A stretch of 64,000 bases of DNA. It comes from Polymorphum gilvum SL003B-26A1 (GTDB lineage Bacteria; Pseudomonadota; Alphaproteobacteria; Rhizobiales; Stappiaceae). Positions 8,785 through 16,180 of the stretch are shown piece after piece; the stretch's first letter is position 1, and the number at the start of each line of letters is the position of its first letter. The position numbers and the translations under genes are program-made. The stretch lies in contig NC_015259.1 in the NCBI RefSeq assembly GCF_000192745.1, positions 2,247,001 to 2,311,000 on the forward strand. The letters are read 5' to 3'. Below the pieces are notes generated by a model that was not told the DNA's origin, searched no databases, and saw only the letters and a program-made list of their open reading frames with translations.

Positions 8785-9372
8785 CGCAGAGCGGTGGTTT
8801 CGGCAGGCGGCGCGGCACCAGGCGAGCACAGCGTCGGCATCGGGCGGGAGCGTCCGGCCGATGCCGCCGTGGAAGGCTTCGAAGGCTTCGGCATAGTCGG
8901 CGCGCACGCCGATCAACACCGGTATGCCGGCACACAGCGCCCTTTCCAGGACCGTGCGCAGCCCGTGGCCTTCGGATTCGGCGCGGCCGAAGCGGTTGAC
9001 GACCAGCAGGTCGGCGCCGCGCGCGCAGTCGGCCTCGAGGCGTCCGGCGACATCGGCGATGGCGCCCGGGTCGAGCCGGCAGCCGCTGGCGAAGCGACCG
9101 CGATCCTGGAGCACGGGAACCTGCCAGCGCTCGCGCAGGCCTTCGAGGCACACGCTGCGGTCCAGGCAATCGGCGTCGGTGCCGGTGGTCTGGATCACCC
9201 CGGCAAGGTCCAGCCCGTCGGACCGCAACTGCCCTGCGACTTGCCGCAGCAGGGCGTCGATTGGAAACTTGCGGTCGAAGACGATGCCGGCGAGGTGGCC
9301 GACAGCGTGCTCGGCACCGTCCTCTGCGGTTCCGTCGGAGCCCGCGGTGTTGGCTTCTGCCGTCATGTCCAT
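8776..9372 (-). CDS. DUF2478 domain protein, probable Mo-cofactor-linked NTPase-like protein
   Basis: The 198-residue protein starts with about 25 low-complexity residues. It then shows LAGIVFDRKFPIDALLRQVA, a buried-strand motif AGVIQTTG, the CRLDP motif and DLLVVNRFGRAESEGHGLR, followed by GIPVLIGV. This pattern matches DUF2478 (PF10649), a family often encoded beside molybdate transport or Mo-enzyme genes and of unproven function. There is no classic Walker A motif. Its position next to fdhD and the formate dehydrogenase fits a role in Mo-cofactor supply, which is inference from context. The ATG at 9370-9372 begins the conserved reading. The TAG stop is supplied by a palindromic repeat. 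Confidence 0.7.
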   Translation of the reverse strand: MDMTAEANTAGSDGTAEDGAEHAVGHLAGIVFDRKFPIDALLRQVAGQLRSDGLDLAGVIQTTGTDADCLDRSVCLEGLRERWQVPVLQDRGRFASGCRLDPGAIADVAGRLEADCARGADLLVVNRFGRAESEGHGLRTVLERALCAGIPVLIGVRADYAEAFEAFHGGIGRTLPPDADAVLAWCRAACRNHRSANE

Positions 9373-9415
9373 GGCATCACTCGTCCGCCATCCTGCCGTT
9401 CGGGTTCGCGGGCCT

Positions 9416-9468
9416 GTCTGGATGGGCCGCCGTCCGTCCCATGGGTAGCACGCCCATGGACGCCAGAC
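9416..9468 (-). promoter_or_regulatory. structured leader upstream of the DUF2478 gene
   Basis: Within the 132 bp between fdhD and the DUF2478 start, the outer arms GTCTGG (9416-9421) and CCAGAC (9463-9468) can pair. Inside, CATGGG and CCCATG form a 6-bp hairpin on the minus-strand RNA. A further ATGGGC at 9422-9427 could compete for the same partner at 9452-9457, so two alternative folds are possible. It could be a regulatory leader or merely an intercistronic structure. I do not recognise it as a known riboswitch. Confidence 0.3.
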
Positions 9469-9504
9469 CACATCCAGCCCCTGTTGGCGACCCGGTGCGC
9501 CATG

Positions 9505-10374
9505 TCAGACCAGGATTCGCTCGGCATGGGTGTGCACGTCGAAACGGCCGTCGCGTGCGCTTGCGACCAGGGTGATGCCGGCGGCCTCGGCGGTGCGCAC
9601 CGCAAGGGCGGTCGGCGCGGAGACGGCGACGAGGACAGGGGCGCCGAGGACGGCTGCCTTCTGGACCATCTCGACCGACACGCGGCTGGTCAGCAGGAGC
9701 AGGGCTCCGGCGGCGGTCCGGCCGGAGCGCAGCAGCGCGCCGGCAAGCTTGTCGAGGGCGTTGTGGCGGCCGACGTCCTCGCGCAGGGCGACGAGGCCTT
9801 CTGCGGGCGTCCACAGCGCCGCGGCGTGGACGGCGCGGGTCTGCTGATACAGCACCTGGTCGTCGATCATGCTGCGCTGCGCTGCGCCGATCGAGGTCGC
9901 GTCGAAACGGCCGCCGACGGCCACCCGGGCCGCCGTCGGCACGGCCGCCTCCAGGCTCTCGATGCCGCACAGGCCGCAGCCGGTCGGGCCGGACAGGCGG
10001 CGCCGCCGGTCGAGGAAGCGGGCGGCGGCGTCGGTCTCGAGCCAGATGCGCAGATCGATCCCCTCATCGAGGATTTCGACATCGAGCGAACGGATTTGCT
10101 CGGGACGCTCGATCTGGCCTTCTGTGAGGCTGAAGCCGTAGGCGAAATCCTCCAGATCCGACGGCGAGGCCATCATCACGGCATGGGTGGTGCCGTTGTA
10201 GGTGAGGGCGACCGGAGTCTCTTCAGGGATGAACCGCTCGGCAGTGGCGGTCGCCGCCGCGGTCCAGCACATCGGCTCGACGCGGCGCAACGGGGTGCCA
10301 GGGGCGGCGCCGTGGGCGTCGTCAGGCGCGTGCTTGGGGGCTGCAGGCGTGGGGCTGGCCTTGGTCTGTGTCAT
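9505..10374 (-). CDS. fdhD: formate dehydrogenase accessory sulfurtransferase FdhD
   Basis: This 289-residue protein of the FdhD family transfers sulfur from a cysteine desulfurase to the Mo cofactor of formate dehydrogenase. It carries the redox-active loop GPTGCGLCGIES and the family motifs EDFAYGFSLTEG, ALREDVGRHNALDKL and LLLTSRVSVEMVQKAA. In C. necator and R. capsulatus the equivalent is fdsC, between fdsA and fdsD. Here it is on the opposite strand downstream of the fds genes. About 35 poorly conserved residues precede the first recognisable motif, and the ribosome site before the ATG at 10374 is weak, so the true start could be slightly further in. Confidence 0.93.
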   Translation of the reverse strand: MTQTKASPTPAAPKHAPDDAHGAAPGTPLRRVEPMCWTAAATATAERFIPEETPVALTYNGTTHAVMMASPSDLEDFAYGFSLTEGQIERPEQIRSLDVEILDEGIDLRIWLETDAAARFLDRRRRLSGPTGCGLCGIESLEAAVPTAARVAVGGRFDATSIGAAQRSMIDDQVLYQQTRAVHAAALWTPAEGLVALREDVGRHNALDKLAGALLRSGRTAAGALLLLTSRVSVEMVQKAAVLGAPVLVAVSAPTALAVRTAEAAGITLVASARDGRFDVHTHAERILV

Positions 10375-10531
10375 CAGGTCGCGTCAATCGTGTCGAGGCC
10401 GTTCCGATGCCGTTCTGGTGCCGTTCTGGCGGCCGATCAGCATAACACCACAGTCCGTCCCAGGGTCAAAGGCCGATCTGGCCTGCAAGACCCTCCGGTC
10501 GGCGCCGACCGGCCCTTGCGCCACCCCCTCG

Positions 10532-10577
10532 GCCACCCCGGCCGCAGCGTAGCGGAGAGCCGGGGCCTGCTCGCGGA
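10532..10577 (+). repeat. dispersed palindromic repeat, copy 2
   Basis: The element has the same build as the copy at 8743: a CCACCCCGGCCGCAGC left arm, a short purine-rich middle and GAGAGCCGGGGCCTGCTCG on the right. It is more diverged than copy 1, but the shared CCGGGGCCT-CTCG end is clear. It lies in the long intergenic stretch between fdhD and the amidohydrolase. Confidence 0.5.
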
Positions 10578-10650
10578 GCCGCCCGCCGCGGGGGCAGAAG
10601 GGGCAAGGCGGCGCGGACTGACGTCTGCACCCACCGTTCTGGGGCCGGGT

Positions 10651-10687
10651 GCGTCCCGGGTTTCGCGCGCTCCCCGGGGTGACGGTA
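10651..10687 (-). repeat. dispersed palindromic repeat, copy 3 (inverted)
   Basis: On the minus strand this reads CCGTCACCCCGGGGAGCGCG and continues into AAACCCGGGACGC. It is the same family as copies 1 and 2 in opposite orientation. Together with copy 2 it forms an inverted pair 73 bp apart. Confidence 0.5.
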
Positions 10688-10814
10688 GTGGGTGTGGCGG
10701 GGCGTGGCTCAGAAACGGATCGCTCGAACTCAATTAGCCGGCTTATAAGCTCTGATTCGCGCAGCTAACCGCCATTGCCCAGCACGCCGGATGCGTAAGA
10801 TTAGCCGGCTCATG

Positions 10815-12014
10815 TTATCCGCGAAAGCCGACCAGGCCGTCGGCGAGGCGGGCGAACAAGCGCACCCCGATCGGGATCAGGTCGTCGGAAAAGTCGTAGT
10901 CGGGGTTGTGCAGGCCGGCGACGTCGGCACCGGCGCCGAGGAAAACCATCGCCGCTTTCGCCCGCAGGCCGAAGCGGCCGAAGTCCTCCGAGCCGCGCAT
11001 CGGCAAGTGGCCTTCGGACGACGGGATCGCTTCGGCTGCCAGCGCCGCCCGGATCAGGGCGACGGCGTCCGGATCGTTCTCGCAATGGTGGAAGACGTCG
11101 TCGTAGGCGATCGAAAGGCCCAGGTCGCCGGCGGCGGCCGCGTCGCGCGCCAGCGCCTCGGCGTCGGTGCACAGGGCCTCCATGCGCGTGTCGACGAGGG
11201 TGCGCAGCGTCGCCCAGATCTCGGCCTCGCCGGGCGCGATGCCGAAGGCCGGCTCGCCCATGCGGGCATGGGTGACCGTTACCAGGCGAAAGTCCGGGCC
11301 GGGCGGCTCGGTCGCGGCCGGGGCGTCGGACAGTGCGGTCAGCGCCGGCATCAGCCGGGCGACGGCGGCCATCGGCGATATGCCCCGGTCCGGCTGCGAG
11401 GCATGGGCGGTGCGCCCGGTGAGGCGGAGGCGCAAGCCGCGCGAGGCGCAGTTGACCGGCCCCGTGACGATGTCGGCATGGCCGAACGGCCGGCCGGGCA
11501 GGTTGTGGAGCGCGAAGGCGTAGTCGGGGGCGATCGCGGCGAAGCGCGGGTCGGCGATCACGGCGGCGGCGCCGGAGCCGTCCTCCTCGGCTGGCTGGAA
11601 CAGCAGCACGAGGCGGCCGCGCTGCGGCCGGCGCCGGCCGACGAGGCGGGCGAGGCCGACAAGGATCGCCATGTGGCCGTCATGGCCGCACAGGTGGCCC
11701 CTGCCGGGCATCTCGGAGCGGTGGGGACGGCTCGACTGCTCCTCGATCGGCAGGCCGTCCAGCTCGCAGCGGACCAGCATCGTCGGTCCCGGCTCGGAGC
11801 CGTCGTAGACGGCGGCAACGCCGTGGCCGCCGAGGCCGGTCAGGATCCGGTCTGGCCGTGTCCCGGCCAGTTCGGCGCGGATGGCCGCCGCGGTCTCTGC
11901 CTCCGCGCGCGAGACCTCCGGCCGCCGGTGCAGGCGCCGGCGCAGGTCTGTGAGGTCGGCGACGTCGCGGTTGGTGAGGGCCGGCGGGGCGGCCGAAGGG
12001 GTCTGGTCGGTCAT
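10815..12014 (-). CDS. M20-family amidohydrolase (hippurate or N-acyl-amino-acid hydrolase type)
   Basis: This 399-residue protein of the M20D metallopeptidase family hydrolyses an amide between an acyl group and an amino acid or similar amine. The N-terminal catalytic part contains LRRRLHRRPEVS, the metal-binding CGHDGHMA, and the catalytic glutamates in LLFQPAEEDGSGA. The lid domain is marked by GRTAHASQPDRGISP. Near the end MRGSEDFGRF and LHNPDYDFSDD supply the last conserved acidic and His positions. The substrate cannot be told from sequence. It is transcribed away from cynS, with a 12-bp triple repeat in the leader. The ribosome site (GGGA) is weak. Confidence 0.86.
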   Translation of the reverse strand: MTDQTPSAAPPALTNRDVADLTDLRRRLHRRPEVSRAEAETAAAIRAELAGTRPDRILTGLGGHGVAAVYDGSEPGPTMLVRCELDGLPIEEQSSRPHRSEMPGRGHLCGHDGHMAILVGLARLVGRRRPQRGRLVLLFQPAEEDGSGAAAVIADPRFAAIAPDYAFALHNLPGRPFGHADIVTGPVNCASRGLRLRLTGRTAHASQPDRGISPMAAVARLMPALTALSDAPAATEPPGPDFRLVTVTHARMGEPAFGIAPGEAEIWATLRTLVDTRMEALCTDAEALARDAAAAGDLGLSIAYDDVFHHCENDPDAVALIRAALAAEAIPSSEGHLPMRGSEDFGRFGLRAKAAMVFLGAGADVAGLHNPDYDFSDDLIPIGVRLFARLADGLVGFRG

Positions 12015-12028
12015 GGCGTCCCGGTCTT

Positions 12029-12064
12029 GCGATGTCTGGCGCGATGTCTGGCACGATGTCTGGC
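12029..12064 (-). repeat. three tandem 12-bp repeats in the amidohydrolase leader
   Basis: The unit GCGATGTCTGGC occurs at 12029-12040 and 12041-12052, and once more with one change (ACGATGTCTGGC) at 12053-12064. The array ends 15 bp before the amidohydrolase ATG, so it lies in its 5' leader or promoter. A copy-number change here could alter promoter or ribosome-site spacing. No protein reading is supported. Confidence 0.8.
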
Positions 12065-12159
12065 ACCAGCATAGCGGCGCGCTGACCCGGCGAACAGGTC
12101 GGCATCGGGACGCGACTTTCCCGACCGCCGCCCCGGGGTGGGCCGGTGCGGCGGCCGGT

Positions 12160-12177
12160 GCTGTCTGGACAGACAGC
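12160..12177 (-). terminator. hairpin downstream of cynS
   Basis: An 8-bp perfect stem (GCTGTCTG with CAGACAGC, 2-base centre) lies 18 bp after the cynS stop codon. No T-run follows, so it is not a classic intrinsic terminator. It may protect the 3' end of the operon mRNA or assist termination. Confidence 0.35.
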
Positions 12178-12195
12178 GCGCCCGGCCGGGCCGGA

Positions 12196-12684
12196 TCAGT
12201 CTTCCCTGTAGCCGAGCGGCGGGATGCCCTGTTCGGCGCCGAAATACTTGTAGGGCAGGAACTTGCCCGACATCCTGATCGCCACGCGGTCGCCCTTGGG
12301 GTCGGCCTGGCGCTCCATTTCGAAGTCGAAGTCGATCGCCGACATGATGCCGTCGCCGAATTCCTCCTCGATCAGCGCCTTCCAGGCCGGGCCGTTGATC
12401 ATCACCAGTTCGTAGAAGCGGTAGATCAGCGGGTCGGTCGGCGGCATCGGCGTGCCGGTGCCGCGCATCGGCACTTCGTTGAGCATGCGTTCCTCGGCCG
12501 GGCTGAGGCCGAACAGCGCGGCCGCGGTCCTGGCCAGCGGCTTGACCAGCTTGTGCTGGCCGAGCAGCGCGCCGACGACGAGCACCGGGCTCATGCCGCC
12601 GATCGCGTCTGTGATGTGTTTCCAGGTCCAGCCCTTCTCGCGCTTGATGTCGAGGATCTTCTCGGTCAGTTGCTCACGGGTCAT
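12196..12684 (-). CDS. cynS: cyanate hydratase (cyanase)
   Basis: The 162-residue enzyme converts cyanate and bicarbonate to ammonia and CO2 (via carbamate). It has the N-terminal helical domain (TEKILDIKREKGWTWKHI) and the C-terminal catalytic dimer domain. The catalytic triad is present at Arg89, Glu92 (YRFYELV) and Ser115 (DGIMSAIDFDF), with the same spacing as Arg96-Glu99-Ser122 of the E. coli enzyme. It is a little longer than the common 147-156 residues, with a C-terminal tail. It is the last gene of the minus-strand operon that starts with an ABC importer at 19703, so its substrate probably arises from the imported compound. Confidence 0.96.
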   Translation of the reverse strand: MTREQLTEKILDIKREKGWTWKHITDAIGGMSPVLVVGALLGQHKLVKPLARTAAALFGLSPAEERMLNEVPMRGTGTPMPPTDPLIYRFYELVMINGPAWKALIEEEFGDGIMSAIDFDFEMERQADPKGDRVAIRMSGKFLPYKYFGAEQGIPPLGYRED

Positions 12685-12717
12685 GGGGTCTCCTTGTCGG
12701 GATGCTTGGGGGAGGGA

Positions 12718-13914
12718 TCAGCCGGCCCGCGCCAGGGAGGCGGGGCCGGAAGCGGGGGCGTCTGCCGCCAGCGTCCGGCGCGCCAGCATGTGGGCGCGCG
12801 GCGCGTTGACGGCGTCGACGGCGAGCAGGCGGTCGCCGGCGTAATAGGCGAGTGCGAAGCTGCCCGAGTCCGGATCGCCGTCGATCTCGGTGCGATCGTA
12901 ACCGGTCGACAGGCCGGCGATCTGCAGCTTGGCATCGTACTGGTCGGACCAGAACCACGGCACCGGATCGTAGGCGACGGCGTCTCCGACCATGGCGGCA
13001 GCCGCCGCCCTGGCCTGATCGACGGCGTTCTGGACGCTTTCCAGCCGCAGCCTGCGGCCGTAGCGCGCCGAGGGGAAGGAGGCGCAGTCGCCGGCTGCGT
13101 AAATGTCGGGTGCCGCGGTCCGGCAGCAGGCGTCGACCGCGATGCCGTCGTCGACGGCAAGTCCCGCCCCGGCGGCGAGCCCGGTGACCGGCTCGGCGCC
13201 GACGGCGACCAGCACCAGCCCGGCCGGGATAATCGTGCCGTCGGCCAGTTCGACGCCGGTCGCCGCCGGGTCGCCGAGGATGCGGGCGACGCCGGTGCCG
13301 AGCGCCAGGCGCACGCCGCGGGCACGGTGCAGGGCCTCGAACCAGGCGGAGATCTGCGGCGCCACCGAGCGCTCCAGCACGCGCGGGCGCGCCTCGATGA
13401 CGGTGACCCGGCGGCCGAAGTCGGCGGCCACGGCGGCGAATTCCATGCCGATGTAGCCGCCGCCGATGATCGCCACGTCTTCGACCGCATCGAGCGCGGC
13501 GCGGATCGGGGCGATGTCGGCGATGGTGCGCAGCGTCAGCACGCCGGCGCGGTCGGCGCCCGCGATCGGCAGCTGCCGTGCCCGCGTCCCGGTCGCCAGC
13601 AGCAGGCGCCGATAGGCGAGCCGGCTGCCGTCGGCCAGCTCGACCCGGTGCGCAGCCGGATCGATCCGCACGGCGCACGTGCCGGCACGCACCTCGATCG
13701 ACGCGGTGTCGAAATAGGCCTGCGGGCGCAGCAGCAGCCGTTCGTCGTCCATCTCGCCCTTCAGGTAGGCCTTGGACAGCGGCGGGCGCTGGTAGGGCAG
13801 CTGCGGCTCGTCACCGATGAGCACGAGGTCGCCGTCGTAGCCGGCATGGCGCAAGGTCTCGGCGGCCTTGAGCCCGGCTTGGCCGGCACCGATGATGAGA
13901 AATGGCGCTGTCAT
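12718..13914 (-). CDS. FAD-dependent NAD(P)H oxidoreductase, ferredoxin-reductase type
   Basis: The 398-residue flavoprotein resembles BphA4, rhodocoxin reductase and similar enzymes. It shows an N-terminal FAD dinucleotide fold (FLIIGAGQAGLKAAETLR), the LPYQRPPLSKAYL motif, a second NAD(P)H-binding fold (VAIIGGGYIGMEFA) and the FAD-closing motif IYAAGDCASF. Such enzymes pass electrons from NAD(P)H to a ferredoxin or oxygenase. No ferredoxin gene is in the operon, so the acceptor is unknown. The acyl-CoA-dehydrogenase-fold protein two genes upstream is one possible partner. The ATG at 13912-13914 begins directly at the FAD motif. A longer in-frame reading would overlap the sulfurtransferase gene. 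Confidence 0.87.
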   Translation of the reverse strand: MTAPFLIIGAGQAGLKAAETLRHAGYDGDLVLIGDEPQLPYQRPPLSKAYLKGEMDDERLLLRPQAYFDTASIEVRAGTCAVRIDPAAHRVELADGSRLAYRRLLLATGTRARQLPIAGADRAGVLTLRTIADIAPIRAALDAVEDVAIIGGGYIGMEFAAVAADFGRRVTVIEARPRVLERSVAPQISAWFEALHRARGVRLALGTGVARILGDPAATGVELADGTIIPAGLVLVAVGAEPVTGLAAGAGLAVDDGIAVDACCRTAAPDIYAAGDCASFPSARYGRRLRLESVQNAVDQARAAAAAMVGDAVAYDPVPWFWSDQYDAKLQIAGLSTGYDRTEIDGDPDSGSFALAYYAGDRLLAVDAVNAPRAHMLARRTLAADAPASGPASLARAG

Positions 13915-13985
13915 CGTCTCGTCTTGTCGCTGGATGGGGGCCGGAGCGCGCACGCCCCGGCACGGGATCTGCGGCCGGTCAGGCC

Positions 13986-14840
13986 TCAGTAGGGCAGGCC
14001 GTCCTCGATCGGCAGCGAGGGATCGCGCGACCACTCGTTCCAGGAGCCGAAGTAGATCTTGACGTCCTTCACGCCGGCTTCCTTCAGCGCCAGGAAGGTG
14101 TTGGAGGCGCGCGCGCCCTTGAAGCAGTAGAGATAGACCGGCGTCTCGGGCGTGATGCCGACGGTGGCGCATTCGGCCAGGATCTCCTCCTTGCTCTTGA
14201 TCATCGGGCCCTCGGCGCCCGGCTTCATCATCCGGTACCATTCGATCCACCGGGCGCCCGGGATGCGGCCCTTGCGCGGGCAGAAGTCCTTGCCGTAGGG
14301 CGAGGAACTTTCCGCGATCCACTCGTCGATGTCGCGCACGTCGAGCTTGACGATGGCATCGGACTTGACCGCCTCGAGCATGGTCGCGGCGTCGATCATC
14401 AGGTCCTTGCCGGCGTCGGAGACCGGGAAGGTCTTCGGTTCGGGCGAGACCGCGTCGGTGGAGGCCGGGAAGCCTTCCATCGTCCAGGCCTGGAAGCCGC
14501 CGTGCAGCACCTTCACCTTCGGGTAGCCGAGATACTTGAGCAGGAAGAAGCCGCGGCAGGACTGGCCGAAACCGGTGTTCATCGACTGCTCGTAGAGGAC
14601 CGCGGTCTCCGCGCCCGACAGGCCGGCGGCGCCGAACTCCTCGGCGAACTTGTCGGCCAGTTCCGCAAGCCCCTCCGGCGTGGAGGTGGCGAGATAGGTG
14701 AAGATGTCGTGCAGGTTGACCGCGCCGGGGATGTGGCCGGCGGCGTAGCTGTCGGGGGCGCGCGTGTCGATTACGACGCAGGGCTCACTCGTCATGAGCG
14801 CGTCGAGGTCGGCAGGTGAAATCAGGCTCCTGTCGGTCAT
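13986..14840 (-). CDS. two-domain rhodanese-like sulfurtransferase
   Basis: The 284-residue protein consists of two rhodanese domains. The first (about 10-125) shows VIDTRAPDSYAAGHIPGAVN but has no catalytic cysteine loop of the usual form. The second (about 150-284) has LDVRDIDEWIA and the active loop CFKGARAS with Cys239. It should accept sulfane sulfur as a Cys-persulfide and pass it to cyanide or another thiophilic acceptor. Its place between a flavoprotein and cyanase suggests it handles sulfur released from the imported compound. The ATG at 14838-14840 follows GGAAAGGAAC. A GTG 18 bases upstream would lie inside that ribosome site. Confidence 0.87.
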   Translation of the reverse strand: MTDRSLISPADLDALMTSEPCVVIDTRAPDSYAAGHIPGAVNLHDIFTYLATSTPEGLAELADKFAEEFGAAGLSGAETAVLYEQSMNTGFGQSCRGFFLLKYLGYPKVKVLHGGFQAWTMEGFPASTDAVSPEPKTFPVSDAGKDLMIDAATMLEAVKSDAIVKLDVRDIDEWIAESSSPYGKDFCPRKGRIPGARWIEWYRMMKPGAEGPMIKSKEEILAECATVGITPETPVYLYCFKGARASNTFLALKEAGVKDVKIYFGSWNEWSRDPSLPIEDGLPY

Positions 14841-14909
14841 GCTGATGTTCCTTTCCACTGCGTGCGACCGGGGAAGGGCCGGTCCCCTCTGGTGTTGCGG
14901 AGCGGCCGG

Positions 14910-16076
14910 TCAGGCCGCGCCGAGATCGGCCAGCATCTTCCGCAACTGCTTGGTGGCGGGGGTGACGATGGCGACGAAATAGGCCTCGCGCAGGCGCCGC
15001 TGGGCCGCGCCGCGCTTGACGTAGCCGCGCGCGCCGCAATGCAGCATGGCGTTGTGGGCGGCTGCGACCGAGGCGTCGCCGGCGGCGAGCCGCGCCTTGA
15101 CGACGCGGACGAAATAGTCCGTCGAGGTCTCGAACGGCGTCCGGCACAGCGCGTAGACCTCCGTCTCGAAGGCGTCCAGCTGCTCGCGGAAGTCGCCCGG
15201 CTGGTCGGGCAGGAAGCAGTTGACGTGGCCGAGCGAGGCGCCGGCCTGGTCCATCAGATCGATGCAGTTCCTGATCAGGCCGAAGGCCATGCCCGCCTGC
15301 AGCAGGATGAAACCGGCCCGGATGCGCGGGATGTAGTCGTCGATCGGATCGGCGAGCACGGCGCTGTCGGGAATGAAGGCGTTGCGCAGCTGCACGGCGA
15401 AGGTGCGCGTGCCGTCGAGGGCGACGAATTCGTCGTTGGCGACGATCCTGACCCCGTCGCCGGCGCAGTCGGTCACGGCCATGACCATGCGGTCTCCCTC
15501 GCCGGGCAGGGAGAAGATCATGCCGAAATGGTGGTCCTCGCCGAGGTTGGAGACCCAGGGCAGCATGCCGGTCACCGAGAATCCGCCCGCAACCCGCTCG
15601 CCCTTCAGGCGCAGCTTCTCGATGCCGAACAGCGTCTTCATCGGGTTGGACAGGCCCGTGCCGCCCAGCGCCTCGCCCGTCAGCAGCTTCGGACCGAGCG
15701 TCGCCTTGAGCGTGTCGTTGGCGCTGTTGGCGACGTACCAGGCGAGCGCGTCCTGGCACCAGACGCAGAAGGCGGTCGACAGGCACTGTTCTCCGACCGT
15801 CGACATGGCCCGGATGGCGGTCTCGAGGTCAAAGGACCCCACGCCGGTCATCGGGGCGTGATGGGCATAGGCGCCGGCCGCGCCGAGCGCACGCATCACC
15901 GATTCCGGATAGACGCCCTTGAGGTCGATGTCATGGACGAGCGGGGCGAGATCGCTGCGGGCGATGCGGGCGACCCGGTCGATCATGGCGGCGGGACCGT
16001 CGGAAGACGGCAGGCTTTCCATGAGCGCCGGAGCAGGGGTCTGGGTCTGGGCCACGGTCTGGACGTGAGGGGTCAT
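14910..16076 (-). CDS. acyl-CoA-dehydrogenase-fold flavoprotein
   Basis: The 388-residue protein has the three-part acyl-CoA dehydrogenase architecture. It has an N-terminal helical domain, a middle beta domain (GGTGLSNPMKTLFG; GGFSVTGMLPWVSNLG) and a C-terminal helical domain with the GARGYVKRGAAQRRLREAYF segment near the end. Family members include true acyl-CoA dehydrogenases and flavin-dependent monooxygenases such as DszC and SfnB-like enzymes that act on sulfur compounds. With a reductase, a rhodanese and cyanase in the same operon, an oxygenase or desulfurising role is more likely than fatty-acid oxidation. That is inference. The ATG follows GGAAAG. Confidence 0.75.
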   Translation of the reverse strand: MTPHVQTVAQTQTPAPALMESLPSSDGPAAMIDRVARIARSDLAPLVHDIDLKGVYPESVMRALGAAGAYAHHAPMTGVGSFDLETAIRAMSTVGEQCLSTAFCVWCQDALAWYVANSANDTLKATLGPKLLTGEALGGTGLSNPMKTLFGIEKLRLKGERVAGGFSVTGMLPWVSNLGEDHHFGMIFSLPGEGDRMVMAVTDCAGDGVRIVANDEFVALDGTRTFAVQLRNAFIPDSAVLADPIDDYIPRIRAGFILLQAGMAFGLIRNCIDLMDQAGASLGHVNCFLPDQPGDFREQLDAFETEVYALCRTPFETSTDYFVRVVKARLAAGDASVAAAHNAMLHCGARGYVKRGAAQRRLREAYFVAIVTPATKQLRKMLADLGAA

Positions 16077-16102
16077 GGTCTTTCCTTCCTTCGAGGTGAA
16101 GC

Positions 16103-16131
16103 GCGAGGACGGGCCCGCTCCCCGTCCTCGC
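16103..16131 (-). other. intercistronic hairpin between the OsmC and flavoprotein genes
   Basis: A perfect 11-bp inverted repeat (GCGAGGACGGG and CCCGTCCTCGC, 7-base loop) sits in the 104-bp gap between two genes of the same operon. No T-run follows it on the minus strand. It could stabilise the upstream mRNA or attenuate transcription into the downstream genes. Confidence 0.55.
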
Positions 16132-16180
16132 AGCCGGCGATGCCGGTGAGGTCGCTGATCAGGCGCCGGTCAGGCGCCGA

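Larger units (their letters stand above)
10375..10814 (+). other. 440-bp intergenic stretch with palindromic and direct repeats
   Basis: No supportable gene is present between fdhD and the amidohydrolase, which are both on the minus strand. The stretch holds two copies of the dispersed CCCGGG-type palindrome (10532-10577 and, inverted, 10651-10687). It also has an 11-bp direct repeat ATTAGCCGGCT at 10733-10743 and 10800-10810. The right third is noticeably richer in A and T than its surroundings. The fdhD promoter should lie near 10375-10450. No terminal inverted repeats or transposase remnant were seen. Confidence 0.6.

Noticed and set aside
10375-10814. Remnant of an insertion sequence
   Set aside because: No transposase fragment or terminal inverted repeats were found. 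Only short palindromic and direct repeats are seen.
12029-12064. CRISPR-like array
   Set aside because: The 12-bp units are directly joined without spacers and no cas gene is present.
12160-12177. Classic rho-independent terminator after cynS
   Set aside because: The hairpin is real but no T-run follows, so it is reported only as a hairpin with low confidence.
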